In this document: positions 14,073 to 25,231 of the stretch, in pieces | Layout: each line of letters starts with the position of its first letter | Position numbering within the stretch: the stretch's first letter is position 1 | Assembly: GCA_033807775.1 (NCBI GenBank) | Contig: CM066322.1 | Location: 23,776,501 to 23,840,500, forward strand | DNA length: 64,000 nucleotides | Direction: 5' to 3' | Origin: Saussurea involucrata | Lineage: Eukaryota > Streptophyta > Magnoliopsida > Asterales > Asteraceae | The notes under the pieces: generated by a model | The model's database searches: none | Told to the model about the DNA's origin: nothing | The model's input: the letters and a program-made list of their open reading frames with translations, nothing else | Program-made: the position numbers and the translations under genes

Positions 14073-14376
14073 GGGGCTGTTTGGTTGGTTTTCCATTAAG
14101 TCCTGTATGAATAAAGGTGTTTGTTTGAATTAATCTGTCTGTATAGATTAGAAAAGTTTTTGTTTGGGAGGGTGTTTTCATAGATGCGAGGACCGTGTTT
14201 TTTAATTGGGAGAGACGGGTTTGGACAAAACTTGGCTTTCTGCATAAAGCTTCATCCTAAAAGCTTAATAAATAAGTCATTTTCTATATCATTAAGCTAC
14301 TACCAAACAGTCATGTATAGCTAACTGAATAAGCTACGTATCCTGTTAAGTTCATTAAGCTGCAAACAAAGAGGCC
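14073..14376. mobile_element. Possible hAT-like MITE
   Basis: The left end GGGGCTGTTTGGTTGG is a weak inverted match to the right end GCAAACAAAGAGGCC. The flanking 8-mers CTAACCAA (14065-14072) and CTAACACA (14377-14384) match at six of eight positions, as for an old hAT insertion. Assignment is tentative. Confidence 0.4.
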
Positions 14377-14384
14377 CTAACACA

Positions 14385-15463
14385 GCTTTGGAGAATCATT
14401 CAAAATGACTTCGTTGACTGCAAAACAACTTTCAACCTGAAAAAACGCAGCTCCTCCCGCTCTCCGCTGATATCTGCCGTGTCTGCTCACTCGCTCCATC
14501 TGAGAATCGATGAACGACGACTCTGGTAGTCTGGTAGCATCTTTGGCTACATTCCCTCCGCTGCAAACAATCAGAGCTCTAAAGGTCACTTGGAAGAAAT
14601 AGCCGCTTGGCATAATCCTTCTCCGAGGGAGGTAATTTTGCATTTATAGCTCCATTTGGAAGGATTAGGGCAATATCATTAAGACATAACAAGTTAATTT
14701 GTTGATAATGATTTGTAATTCATCTGCTTGCTATCTACCATCTTGAAATCAAATCACTTGGCAATTAGATATCTGTTTGTGCCTTTCCTCTTGAGCCTTG
14801 AACTTGTCTTTCAGAGATCTTCAATTTGCTTGTGCCGATTCAACTGCGTTGTAGAGATCATAGAGTCGGACGGATAATAGGTTGAGTACATGCCCTAGAC
14901 AAACCAAATGGCCGTCGCCTTGTTTTTCCGTTAATTTTTGAATGCGGTGGTGTACCGTTATGAGATATGAAACGTACTCCCAAAATTTTCTGGTGTCTAA
15001 TCATACATGTTAAAGTGAATTTTATATGTTGATTTGTCATTTTTGAATATTTTTGTTGTTTTAATTGGCAAGACCAGCATTTATATTTTGTTTTATTTAT
15101 TACTAGTCTAGTCATCTATGAACTTATATTTAGTATGGTACATTATGTTGTTTATGCATAATGTACCATACTACAATTCATGAAGCGAGTATAATTAGCA
15201 AACAACTATATTTAGATATCAACAGATTTTTTATGAAGTCAAAGAATCCATTGCTAAATTTAGACACCTTATATGAAAACATCATCCACCAATTTTTTCA
15301 AGTCAAAGAATCCATTGCCAAAACTAAAGAAAAACAAAAACCACAAAGATTTAACCAGAAATAAAGAGAATGTATGAATTCCAATAGAGAGAGAGGGGGA
15401 GGACCATGGAAATGGTCTTCTGCAAGATCCACATAGAAGAACAAAAAGAAGAAAAACTTGAGA
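14385..15463 (+). promoter_or_regulatory. Upstream region of the kinase gene
   Basis: About 1.1 kb without a supported gene. It includes a perfect 17-bp inverted repeat (15131-15147 and 15157-15173) about 290 bp before the start codon. A 21-bp direct repeat, AGTCAAAGAATCCATTGC plus three bases, occurs at about 15237 and 15301. The transcription start and TATA box were not identified with confidence. Confidence 0.4.
15131..15173. repeat. Perfect 17-bp inverted repeat with 9-base loop
   Basis: TAGTATGGTACATTATG at 15131-15147 is exactly complementary to 15157-15173. It could be a MITE scar or a DNA or RNA hairpin in the promoter or 5' UTR of the kinase gene. Confidence 0.8.
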
Positions 15464-18400
15464 ATGTGGCTTTCTAAGAGTCCCATTAACTTCTATGGCG
15501 GTGGTGGCCACAGCGTTAGCGCTGGACATGGGATGCCTAAGTGCAGGGCAAACTCCATCGTGGCAATAGCAATAGACAAGGATAAAAACAGCCAACACGC
15601 GCTCAAGTGGGTTGTTGAACAACTTGTCACCCGTGGCCAAACCGTCGTCCTCGTCCATGTCCACAAAGTTTCTGCAGCAGGCAACTCCTGTCCCCCATTT
15701 GCTTTCTACAATTTATTATTTACACAATAAATATGGATTCATACACGAAGTTGTGAGGAGATTCTTAATTGGATCCCTTCTGAGATCAGGAAATTTCAAT
15801 AAGAATTATAGTTACAAAATTTACTTGAAAGAAACGATGAATTTGCGGATGGAGTAAAACATGAGGTTGATTAAGTGTTGTGGATGCAGGAGGAGGGCCT
15901 GATGCTGCAAACAAGCTACAAAATGAGAAGCAAATCAGAGACTTGTTCCTCCCTTTCCATTGCTTTTGTACGCGTAAACAAGTATGCACCTTACCACCTA
16001 TATATATTTTTTCATACATGTATATACATAAAAAAACCTCTCATACTAGCACTAATGCCCCGGATCCCATTTGACCTCTGTAGTTAAACGTGCTTGGACG
16101 AGAGTAGTACTAAGACGCCCCATGTGCTATTAATTTTGATTGAAAAACTTGTTTTTCTCGGAGAAAAACATCATTTTTTTGGTTGTCATGAGATTTTGTA
16201 CCTCTTTAAGCTCTCTATCCGGCTTTCACGTATTTTGAGTGACTTCGTTTTTTTCTTGTTGCAGGTACAATGCATTGACATTATACTTGAAGATACCAAC
16301 ATAGCAAAAGCGTTGGCAGAATACGCTTCTCAGGCTGGAATAGAGTACCTGGTGCTAGGCGCATCATCACGGCATGGTTTCATCAGGTGCCTTCTTCAGA
16401 AGAATTATTAGCTAAAAATATGAGATCCAGTTCTTAACATTTTACCATAAATTAATGTTTTGACTAATTGATTATTTGTTTGTCAAATGTTCCCTGATGG
16501 AAGATTCAAGACTTCTGATGTTCCTAGCCATGTAATGAAGGTGGCCCCGGATTTCTGCACTATTTATGTCATCTCCAAAGGAAAGATTTCTAGTGCAAAG
16601 AAATCTTTACGGCCTGCCCCATTTGTTTCTCCGTTGATTAAGCAGATCCAAGAGCAATCTAACACCGCCGCCACCACCACCACCACCCCCACCCCCAACG
16701 CCAGCACCACCAACAACAACACCAACAGCTTTGCATCACTTGCACCTAGAAAGAACAGTTTTAATGTTAGAGGTCTGTCATGTGTTTTCTGTTGAACCAC
16801 AATTTATTTTTCTGAATCTGTTCCCCATTGCTATTTTGGCTTGCACATGACATGGAGAATTTGTTGGCAGCGCCAGTGAAGACACCGGAGAAGCCTCGTC
16901 CAGTGCCTGATGAACTTGAATCGTTCATGTAAGTTTTAACCGGTGAAGTACATTATGCACTACAACAAAATCGGCTTTATAGGACACGGAACATCTCTAA
17001 TTGTCATAATAGACTAATTTAATATCCTAACAAGTATTTTTTGACTCTTTATTTAGTATTTTTATATGACATTATTTTAAAAAGAAAGTCTTATAAAAAC
17101 ATGTCATATAAAAAGATGTGTTCAGAACACACTTCTCAAAAATGTCATATAGTGATATAGGAAAGGTAGTAGAGCATTGTCCTAAAAAAACTTATTAGGA
17201 TGCCCAAATGCATCGTAACATCTTATTGTAACACTTTTATATATGGCGCACCATTTTTTGGTCCTATAAAGTAGGGTATTATGATATTTAGAGATATTTG
17301 GGGTCCTATAAAGCCAATTTTGTTGTAGTCATGGAAGTGATGAAGGTCTAAGAACTTCTACTTAACCGATAAAAAATACCAGATCACCATTTACTAGACC
17401 CGGGAGAGCAGCAAATGCAAAGCTCTTGTCGCTTGGGGATCTCCCAGAATCAGAAACTGATATATCATTTGTAAGTTCTGGAAGGCCAAGCATTGATCGC
17501 ACACCAGCCTTCTACGATGACTTGGACTCGGGCACACCCTCATGCTTTTCAACCAGTTCAGATTATAATTGCGGGTCTACCTACTTGAGATCTTCATCAC
17601 ATAATGCGGTAAACAATACCTTTCCACAGATCTAAAATTAAATCACTTGCAGCATTTATTACAAACAAATAAGTAAAAAATAACTACAGGATGAGGGTGA
17701 CAATGACATTGAAAGGCTGAAGATGGAACTCATGAAGAGAATGGATCTATATAGTTCAGCCTGCAAAGAAGCAGTTACAGCAAAACAGAAGGTGGTTTAA
17801 AAGCAACAATGTATTTTTTGTTGATTATTTGTGTACAAATGGGTAAATATTACGAGATCATTCCAACAGGCGGGAGAACTCCAACAATGGCGAATGGAAG
17901 AACAAAATAGATTGGAGGAAGAAGCCAGGGTGGTTGCGGAGAAAGAAAAAGCCAAGGGCCAGGCAGACATGGAGAAAGCAGAAGCCGCTAGAAGAATCGC
18001 AGAATTGGAATCCCGGAAAAGAGCAACTGCTGAATTGCAAGCACTTAGCACAGACAAGGGTGATTTGGTCAATGTGCCAGATAACCAATTTAAGTACAGA
18101 AAATACACAATTGAAGAGGTCGAAGAGGCTACAGAATTTTTTTCTCAATCAAGAAAGATCGGCGAAGGTGGTTATGGTCCTGTTTTTAAAGGCAGTCTCG
18201 ATCATACCCCTGTTGCGATTAAGGTCTTACGTCCAGATGCTGCACAAGGAAGGTCACAGTTTCAGCGAGAGGTAACAACACCAACAATTTCACAAAAACA
18301 AACACTAAGCAACTTATTGCAACACTTATAAATATTCGAGAATATGTTAACAAGCTGAATTATGTTGTTTATTGGTTTAATGATAGGTGGAAGTATTAAG

Positions 18401-19097
18401 TTGCATGCGGCATCCAAATATGGTACTACTTCTAGGAGCCTGCCCAGAATACGGGTGTTTGGTCTATGAATACATGGCTAACGGTAGCTTAGAAGATCGC
18501 CTACACAGAAGAGGAAACACTCCTCCGTTATCATGGCAAATCAGATTCAAGATTGCATCAGAGATCGCCACTGGAATCTTGTTTCTCCATCAGACCAAAC
18601 CAGAACCAATAGTTCATCGTGACCTGAAGCCTGGCAACATTCTTCTAGACCAAAACTTTGTAAGCAAGATAAGTGATGTTGGTTTAGCCAGGCTGCTCCC
18701 TCCTTCAGTAACCGAAGACATTACTCAGTGCCGAATGACATCAGCGGCTGGGACCTTTTGCTATATCGATCCAGAGTATCAGCAAACCGGGATGCTTGGA
18801 GTCAAGTCAGATGTTTACTCTCTAGGGATTATGTTATTGCAGCTGATTACAGCCCGGCCGGCTATGGGTTTGAGTCATCATGTTGAGAATGCTATCGACG
18901 GTGGAACCTTTGGTGAGATGCTGGACCCATCGGTGCCTGACTGGCCTCAAGATGAAGCCCTAGGGTTTGCAAAACTAGCATTGCAGTGCGCTGAGCTGAG
19001 GCGGAAAGACAGACCGGATCTTGGCAAGGTGGTTTTGCCGGAGCTTGTTAGATTGAGAGATCTTGGTGAGGAAAGCATGCCCACCCCATTGGAGTAA
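15464..19097 (+). CDS. USP-domain receptor-like cytoplasmic kinase (RLCK IX type), nine exons
   Basis: Inferred exons: 15464-15680, 15890-15981, 16265-16386, 16504-16772, 16871-16928, 17383-17608, 17690-17791, 17870-18271 and 18387-19097. They join in frame to 732 residues. The N-terminus (residues about 28-165) is a universal-stress-protein/adenine-nucleotide-hydrolase-like domain. A Ser/Thr-rich linker follows, then an acidic/basic coiled coil (about 340-430), then a protein kinase. Visible kinase motifs are the glycine loop GEGGYG (about 459), VAIK lysine, HRDLKPGN (about 575) and DPEY. DVG replaces DFG (about 593), a substitution I recall as usual in this family. It stops right after the kinase, so there is no C-terminal U-box as in the related PUB kinases. 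Intron 1 starts with GC rather than GT (AG|GCAACT), and the reading frame supports that junction. A cytosolic signalling role is inferred from the family; the substrate is unknown. Boundaries were called from splice consensus, frame and family sequence, not from transcripts. Confidence 0.88.
16958..17330. mobile_element. CACTA-type MITE in intron 5 of the kinase gene
   Basis: The left terminus CACTACAACAAAATCGGC and an inverted copy at the right end (ATTTTGTTGTAGTC) define a 373-bp element. ATG at 16955-16957 and 17331-17333 is the three-base target duplication of CACTA elements. The last base is C rather than G, so one terminus is mutated. It sits wholly within the intron and leaves both splice sites intact. 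Confidence 0.75.
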
Positions 19098-19797
19098 AAA
19101 CCAACTGCTCCGTTTGTTAAATAACCGACTAACAGGTTTGAAAATGTCATCACTTTCGTACATAAGAATACGTAGGAATCTGTCAAAAATCAGAAGGTCA
19201 TGAATTAAGAAAAAGGAGATTATTTAGCTCATGTTTTGTTAAATGTTATTTACTAAAATCCCAACGGTTTTAGGATAGATAGCAAGGTAGGTACTGATGA
19301 TATGTTCGGTTAACTTAAATGCTATATATAGGTGAAGAATTGTGTAAGAAGTGGATCTGAACCGTTGATCACTTTTAATTAAATGTTTTTCTGTGAATTG
19401 CGGCTTAGAAATGAATTGATCTGATGCATTTCATCTTAATGTGTTTCAATTTCTCATCCAACCCTATGTATATTTCAATTTACAGCCATGTAATTCTAAC
19501 AAATCATACAAACCAGGGTTAGTTATCCATGTAGTCTAATAAAATATTCTATTCCATTTTGTTTCCTAATCTAAAGTCTTGATCACAATGAACAAACTTT
19601 ATCACCTTCCATATATATCTCAATCATAACTAATGAATCATGGTAATAGTCCGTAAATATATCTACTGTTTCCTAATATAATCTTGATGGGTATTGTTTG
19701 AATGCCCACCTGTATATACATATAATACAATAAAAATAAATAAATAATTAGGGCCATGCATAATGACCAATTAAGGATGAGCTTGATTCTTCAGTTC
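19098..19797. other. Downstream region of the kinase gene
   Basis: AT-rich DNA after the stop codon, expected to hold the 3' UTR and polyadenylation site. No other gene or element is recognisable. Confidence 0.5.
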
Positions 19798-20337
19798 TTT
19801 TTTTTTTTGAAAGGCGAGCAATTTTATTACCAATACTCATATGTACAATATATACAAGAGAGTACCACATAATACAAGCAAACGACCAAATCAAGACAGA
19901 AAACGGAAACCGAACAGCACAACAAGCGATGGCCAAACAACCAGACCATCCCCTAAGATAGACACGAAAACAGCTGAACAAGATCAGCCCCTGAGCAGAG
20001 ATAGACACAAAAACCGCCGACGACCAGCCAGCCCTGAACAAGCCGCTTTCCGCTCAACGAAGCGCGAGAGCCGAGTTCGAAACTCATGCTGTCCAATCCA
20101 ATTTTCTTCCTGATAACTTTCCTGTAATCCATTCGAAGCAACACAGCTGCAAATCAAGAACCATCTCGCTTATTTTTCGTGTATCATTCTTGAATACAAT
20201 TTGGTTTCGGTGGTTCCAAATTTGGTACAGGACCGACCAAAACGTTGCTGTCCGAATCTCCTCTAAAATCGCACTTCCTCCCGTTTGTTGATCTTGTCCC
20301 ACGATCTCCACTATCGAGCCGATGTCATTTATCGGAA
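19798..20337 (-). mobile_element. 5'-truncated LINE with poly(A) tail
   Basis: A run of 11 T at 19798-19808 is the poly(A) tail of a minus-strand element. On the minus strand, 20337 to about 20084 encodes the C-terminal end of a plant L1-type reverse transcriptase, the zf-RVT region with the typical ATFWSVLYQIWNHRNQ. The rest, down to the tail, is 3' UTR-like with small unsupported frames. Only about 0.54 kb remains, as expected for incomplete target-primed reverse transcription. No target duplication was found. Confidence 0.75.
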
Positions 20338-20372
20338 TGACTGATCTTTGCTTTTTGATGATTGAATAGATT

Positions 20373-20431
20373 ATTTTTTTTATAACCGTGGGTTTCCGGG
20401 ACAGCTTGCGCGCACCGACTAATCCCCAGGC
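20373..20431 (-). mobile_element. Short SINE fragment with 13-bp target duplication
   Basis: A 59-bp insert, minus-strand, ends in a short A run and is flanked by exact copies of GATTGAATAGATT (20360-20372 and 20432-20444). The insert resembles the 3' end of tRNA-derived plant SINEs. The 5' end, including the polymerase III promoter boxes, is missing, so this is a severely truncated insertion. Confidence 0.75.
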
Positions 20432-20444
20432 GATTGAATAGATT

Positions 20445-21309
20445 CTTGTATGTTCCTAAGTAGGGTTTTAGAGAAAAGAAAGTGCGAGGATCGAGTGATT
20501 GTGGGTTGTAGAAATACATAAATGAAGGATTTTAGAACATTAATAGATAGTTTTTCGATGTTAAAAAAAATTCTATTGGCTGAATTGTTTTCATGAAAAC
20601 TGCATAATTTTGACCGTCATACTAACGCAAAACAAAATGAACAACAAATTAACACGTCTAAAATGGAGAACTAAAATTCAAAATCTACAAAAAAAATCAT
20701 TCATCTCCAACAGATTCCTCATTTTAGAGTTTGGAGAATTCAACATGGATTATAATAATAAAATATTTCATTCATCTATTAAAATATTATTTTTCTTCTT
20801 AATTATTTACTGTTAAAGTTTTCTATTGGTGATTTTATTTAATACTTATTTTTTAGATTATCTCTATATTTGAAGAAAAACTTCTTCTCCTTCTTTATTT
20901 TTTTTATTCTAAAGATAGTTTTAAAGAGATTATTAAAGTAAAATTATGGGGTGGGCTAAAATCTAAATACACCCAAAAGTTGCTAAATGACCCAAAAGTC
21001 AAAATTAATGATTAGTTTTTTTTTGGTTTTTGTCTTTTTGTTGTCTTTTTTTTTATTTTTATATTTTTTTTATTTTAAGTTATATAGATTAATAATGTTA
21101 TTTTTATTTTTTTATATTATATTTATATAATATCTATTAATAAATTTTTTTTTATATATTATATTTTTTTATTATGTCTATTATAATTTAAGGTTTACAC
21201 TTTGAGTTTTTTTTACTTTTTAATTTATATTTAAAAATAAATAAATATTTTTTGAATAATTATATAATTAGAAAAATAAAAAATAAACATTGAGTTTATA
21301 GTTTTCTAT
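20445..21309. other. AT-rich intergenic DNA
   Basis: Long T and AT runs; the frame at 20610-20816 has no recognisable domain. Nothing else is supported. Confidence 0.5.
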
Positions 21310-21314
21310 ATATT

Positions 21315-21870
21315 ATATAATTTACATTTTATACCCTTAGACTTATTTAATTATTTACTTTATATCTTTTAGTTTTCTATATTTCATTTTACATTTTTAT
21401 CATATTAACACATATAATCGTATATTGACTAAAATACGTTAAAAAATACATTTTAATTTTAACAAGTTACACCATTATAATCGTCTCGTCGATACTTTCG
21501 AAATGAGCCCAATATTGAATATTTTTGGAATAAAAAAATACCCTAATATATTTATTATTTTTATGTTAAAACACTTACGAGTGATTTTTTATTTTTTCAA
21601 AAATATAAAATAAAATCAATTAACCAATACGTTATAGTGGCCTATATATAGTCAAATCAAAAAGTATTCAATATTTGGCTCATTTCGAAGGTATCGACGA
21701 GACGATTATAATGGTGTAATTTGTTAAAACTAAAACATATTCTTTTAACGTATTTTACTCAATATACGATTATATATGTTAATATGATAAAAATGTAAAA
21801 TGAAATATAGAAAACTAATAGGTATAAAGTAAATAACTAAATAAGTCTAAAGGTGTAAAATGTAAATTTA
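21315..21870. repeat. Long inverted repeat (foldback element)
   Basis: Arms at about 21320-21530 and 21650-21868 are inverted copies. For example AATCGTCTCGTCGATAC at about 21479 pairs with GTATCGACGAGACGATT near 21692, and the similarity runs about 210 bp outwards. A spacer of about 120 bp separates them. It could fold into a long hairpin RNA if transcribed. It is probably a MITE; ends and target duplication are not resolved. Confidence 0.75.
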
Positions 21871-22760
21871 AATTAAAAAAATTTAAAAAATTGAAGTGTG
21901 AGGTGAGAGGGTATATTTATAATTTCCCTAGAATAATAGTAATAAAAATAAAATATAATAAGAGATAAGAGATAAGAAAATGTATATATATATATATCTT
22001 ATAATAATAATAGTAATAATAATAGAATATATATATATATATATTATAATGAGTTAATAATAATAATAAAATATATATAATGATTGGATCAATTTTCAAT
22101 GCATTTGCATCCTTGACTTTTGGGTGCAAATAGCAAGCCCAAAATTATAGGTCAAAGTTTTTATTTTTTTTAATTTCTTTATTTTAAAGAAGCCGCAAAG
22201 ATCCTGTTGGGAATCACGGGACAAAACACATTTGAAAACTATCAAATTTCAAGCATGTGTAACTTTTGATCCGAAGGAAATCATGGGGCCCATGACAATC
22301 ATTTTGGGAACCTGATTTTGACTTCACTCAATTTTTTAAAGATTTTTATACTTTATATTATTTCAAGATTTACTATAAAAAAATGTTCTATCAATGATTA
22401 TCATCAATCACGTGATATCTTAAATACGGAATTTCACCTATTTTCAGTAAAACTAGGATTATACATATTTAAATAATATTTAAAAGCATATCTATTCAAA
22501 TAACTATTTTATCCAAACAAATTAGTTTTTGAGCCATTTTCTTTATTTTTATCAAAATATTACAATTTTCAAAATATGTAGGTTACTAATTAAGGATCTA
22601 ACTCAAAAACACAAAAGAATTACCACTTGATCGATTTTTCTTAAAAAAATTGCAGACATGGGTCCATAATTACGGATCTGGGCCCGTAATTGCTTTTATT
22701 TTTTAAGGAAAATCATTCAGGTTCATTTTTTTTGTGTGTTTTGGAGCTTACGGACCTACA
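21871..22760. other. AT-rich DNA with simple repeats
   Basis: TA and TAA microsatellite runs at about 21980-22080 account for the low-complexity frame there. 22130-22760 shows no recognisable gene or element. Confidence 0.5.
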
Positions 22761-22769
22761 TATTACAAA

Positions 22770-23203
22770 GGGAAATTAATTAAAATACCCAAAGTTTGAC
22801 TTTAACCTATCAAAATACCCACTTTCTCGACATTTTTACCAAAATACCCATTTTTTCCACGGAGGGTCCTGCGATCGCGGGTCAGTGCCCACGTGGCCCC
22901 GCGGTTTGGCCAAAATGTCCTGCGAGCCCCAACTATTGTCGCGGTGACAAGATTAGCCCCTGTCCGCGGTGGCCTTCCGCGATGGGTCCGCGATGTGCCA
23001 AAAAATTACACTTTTGGTTCTTTTTTGCACGAATCTTTGCATGTTTTTATTGTTTTTTTCCACAATTATTGTACTTTGAAGACCAATTTGTGGTTGCCAT
23101 TCATCTTCCTCAATGAGATTTCATCCATAAATATCAGTAAAATGCAATCCATAATTCACACCCATTTCATTCTTCTTTCTTGCTTTCTTTCTTCAGTAAA
23201 CAA
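22770..23203 (+). repeat. Left terminal inverted repeat of the MULE
   Basis: About 430 bp, matched in inverse by 42404-42925. The inner part (22870-23000) is GC-rich with CCGCGG and GATCGCGG blocks. Similarity runs to just before the start codon at 23204, so it should hold the promoter and 5' UTR of the coiled-coil gene. The frames at 22796-23116 and 22893-23252 are not proposed as genes. Confidence 0.85.
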
Positions 23204-24190
23204 ATGGCATCGTCATCTAACCCATCGTCTACACCTGAAAGAATGCCCGTGAAACTCCAGATCGCGATAGCAGAAAGGGAAAAGGATATAGACCAACTGA
23301 CACAAGAGTGGAAACAGATGATGGACATGAAGAAAACCCACTTGAAAAGGATCGAAGTGGAAGAAAAGGAGATCAAAAGGATGAAAGGGGATATAAAAGA
23401 TAGGAAGGCTCGTATTCATCGAGAAAAAGAAGACATTAACCACATTATGCAAGACTTTGCAATTCTTCAAGCGAAGGTAAGCGACTGTAACATCTCGATT
23501 TTTGGTATAAAATATTAAGATGGATTTTATTGATAAATTATGATTTATTATGAGATAAGTTAATATTAGAGTTTATCCCCGATTAAGTTACGTTATTTGT
23601 TTTGTGGAGTAATAAGTTAAGGGGTAAAGTTTAATTTTAATTTATAAGTGAAGGGATTAAACTTGCCAAGTGAGGGTAGTTGAGGGGACTGTTTGGTTTA
23701 GTTGATGGAAGCTAACCACTTCCATCGTCTCTTTTTGATTAAAAGAGAGTGAGGTGTCCTCATCTCCTCATTTTTTTAGTTTTATAAGTGTGTGTATGTG
23801 TTTTGGTGAAACAAAGAGAAAAGAGAGAGAGAACCGAAAGAGAGAAAGAGGAAAGGAAGAAGAAGAAGAAAAGAAGGTGATTTCAGCTGGAAATTTAAGA
23901 AGCAAACTGTGAAATCAAAGGTAATCATCTTATATAATTATTTATTTTATGTAGCTAAAAGCTTGTATGAGTTTAGAAATGGGTTTTGGATATTTTTGAT
24001 GATTATGAGAAATCTGGGCTGATGTTTATGTTCTATTAGAAGTATTGAACATATCTGCAAATTTATAGAAACATGCATGGCTTAAAACTAGAGATTTCTG
24101 GGTTTTTACGTTTTTCAGTTAGTTGAGATATTCATGAACTCAGTTAGTTGCGACAGTTATGAACTCAGTTAGTTGCGACAGTTATGAATT

Positions 24191-24345
24191 TAGTTGGTTG
24201 CGATATGGTGCTATGTCTCAACAGTTGGTTGCGATATGGTGCTATGTCTCAACAGTTGGTTGCGATATGGTGCTATGTCTTAACAGTTAGTTGTGATATG
24301 GTGTTATGTCTCAACAGTTGGTTGCGACAAGTGGGTAATATCGCA
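24191..24345. repeat. Tandem array, 31-bp unit, five copies
   Basis: Units starting CAGTTGGTTGCGATATGG begin at 24191, 24222, 24253, 24284 and 24315 within the solo LTR. Two partial, more diverged units precede them. Confidence 0.9.
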
Positions 24346-24665
24346 ATAGTGGGTTGCGACAAGGTATATCGCAGCTAGCTGGTTGCGATAAGTGTTGACA
24401 ATTTTGGTTATTTTAGGATTCTTAGTCTTTAAGGGTCCTGTACAGTAGATTAATACTAGTACATTATGTATATGAGTATTTCAGATCTCTGTGGAGTTGG
24501 TGACAAAAGTTCATACAATTTAGAGAAGAAAAGAAAGATATTACTGCTATCAGATGAGTTCATTCTTACCTTACCTTTTTATAATGTTTTTAAACTACGG
24601 TAAGGTGCATTTTTACAATGAACTGTTTGGATGGATTTCGAAAGAAGGATTTATAAAGGAGAATC

Positions 24666-24890
24666 GCTCATACCGTTGCTATGAGGAATCTATGTGATAC
24701 AAATATATTCGCTCATACCGTTGCTATGAGGAATCTATGTGATATAAATATAGTCGCTCATACCGTTGCTATGAGGAATCTAGGTGATGTAAATATATTC
24801 GCTCATACCATTGCTATGAGGAATCTACGTGGTATAAATATGATTTGCTCATACAGGTTGTTATGAGGGATCTATATTATATAAATACCA
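24666..24890. repeat. Tandem array, 45-bp unit, five copies
   Basis: GCTCATACCGTTGCTATGAG starts at 24666, 24711, 24756, 24801 and, diverged, 24847. The 15-residue repeat protein it appears to encode is a by-product of a unit length divisible by three. Confidence 0.9.
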
Positions 24891-25035
24891 GTACGAGTAC
24901 AAATAGGTGGTATGGATCCATAGGCCTAGTGTTTAGGAAATCGTGGAATAGACGTAGATTTATTCGGAATTCCCGATTTCTAAGGAAAAGAAGGGATTGG
25001 CATGTGTATATTGTAATCTCTATTTCCTTTCCAAT

Positions 25036-25231
25036 AAATGGGCATGTGTATATTGCGATTTATTAGATAAGAGCATTAATCTAGAAATGGGCATGTGGAT
25101 ATTGCGATTTCTTAGATAAGAGCATTAATCTAGAAATGGGCATGTAGATATTGCTATTTCTTAGATATGGGTATTAATCTAGAAATGGGCATGTGGATAT
25201 TGCGGTTTCTTAGATAAGAGCATTAATCTAG
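25036..25231. repeat. Tandem array, 49-bp unit, four copies
   Basis: AAATGGGCATGTGGATATTG starts at 25036, 25085, 25134 and 25183. It is unrelated to the two arrays upstream and lies about 200 bp before the LTR hairpin motif. Confidence 0.9.

Noticed and set aside
22796..23252. Overlapping frames in the MULE left repeat
   Set aside because: They fall inside the inverted repeat, differ between the two repeats, and precede the real start at 23204.
24681..24866. Frame encoding a 15-residue repeat protein
   Set aside because: It is the translation of a 45-bp tandem array inside a solo LTR with no start context or homologs seen.
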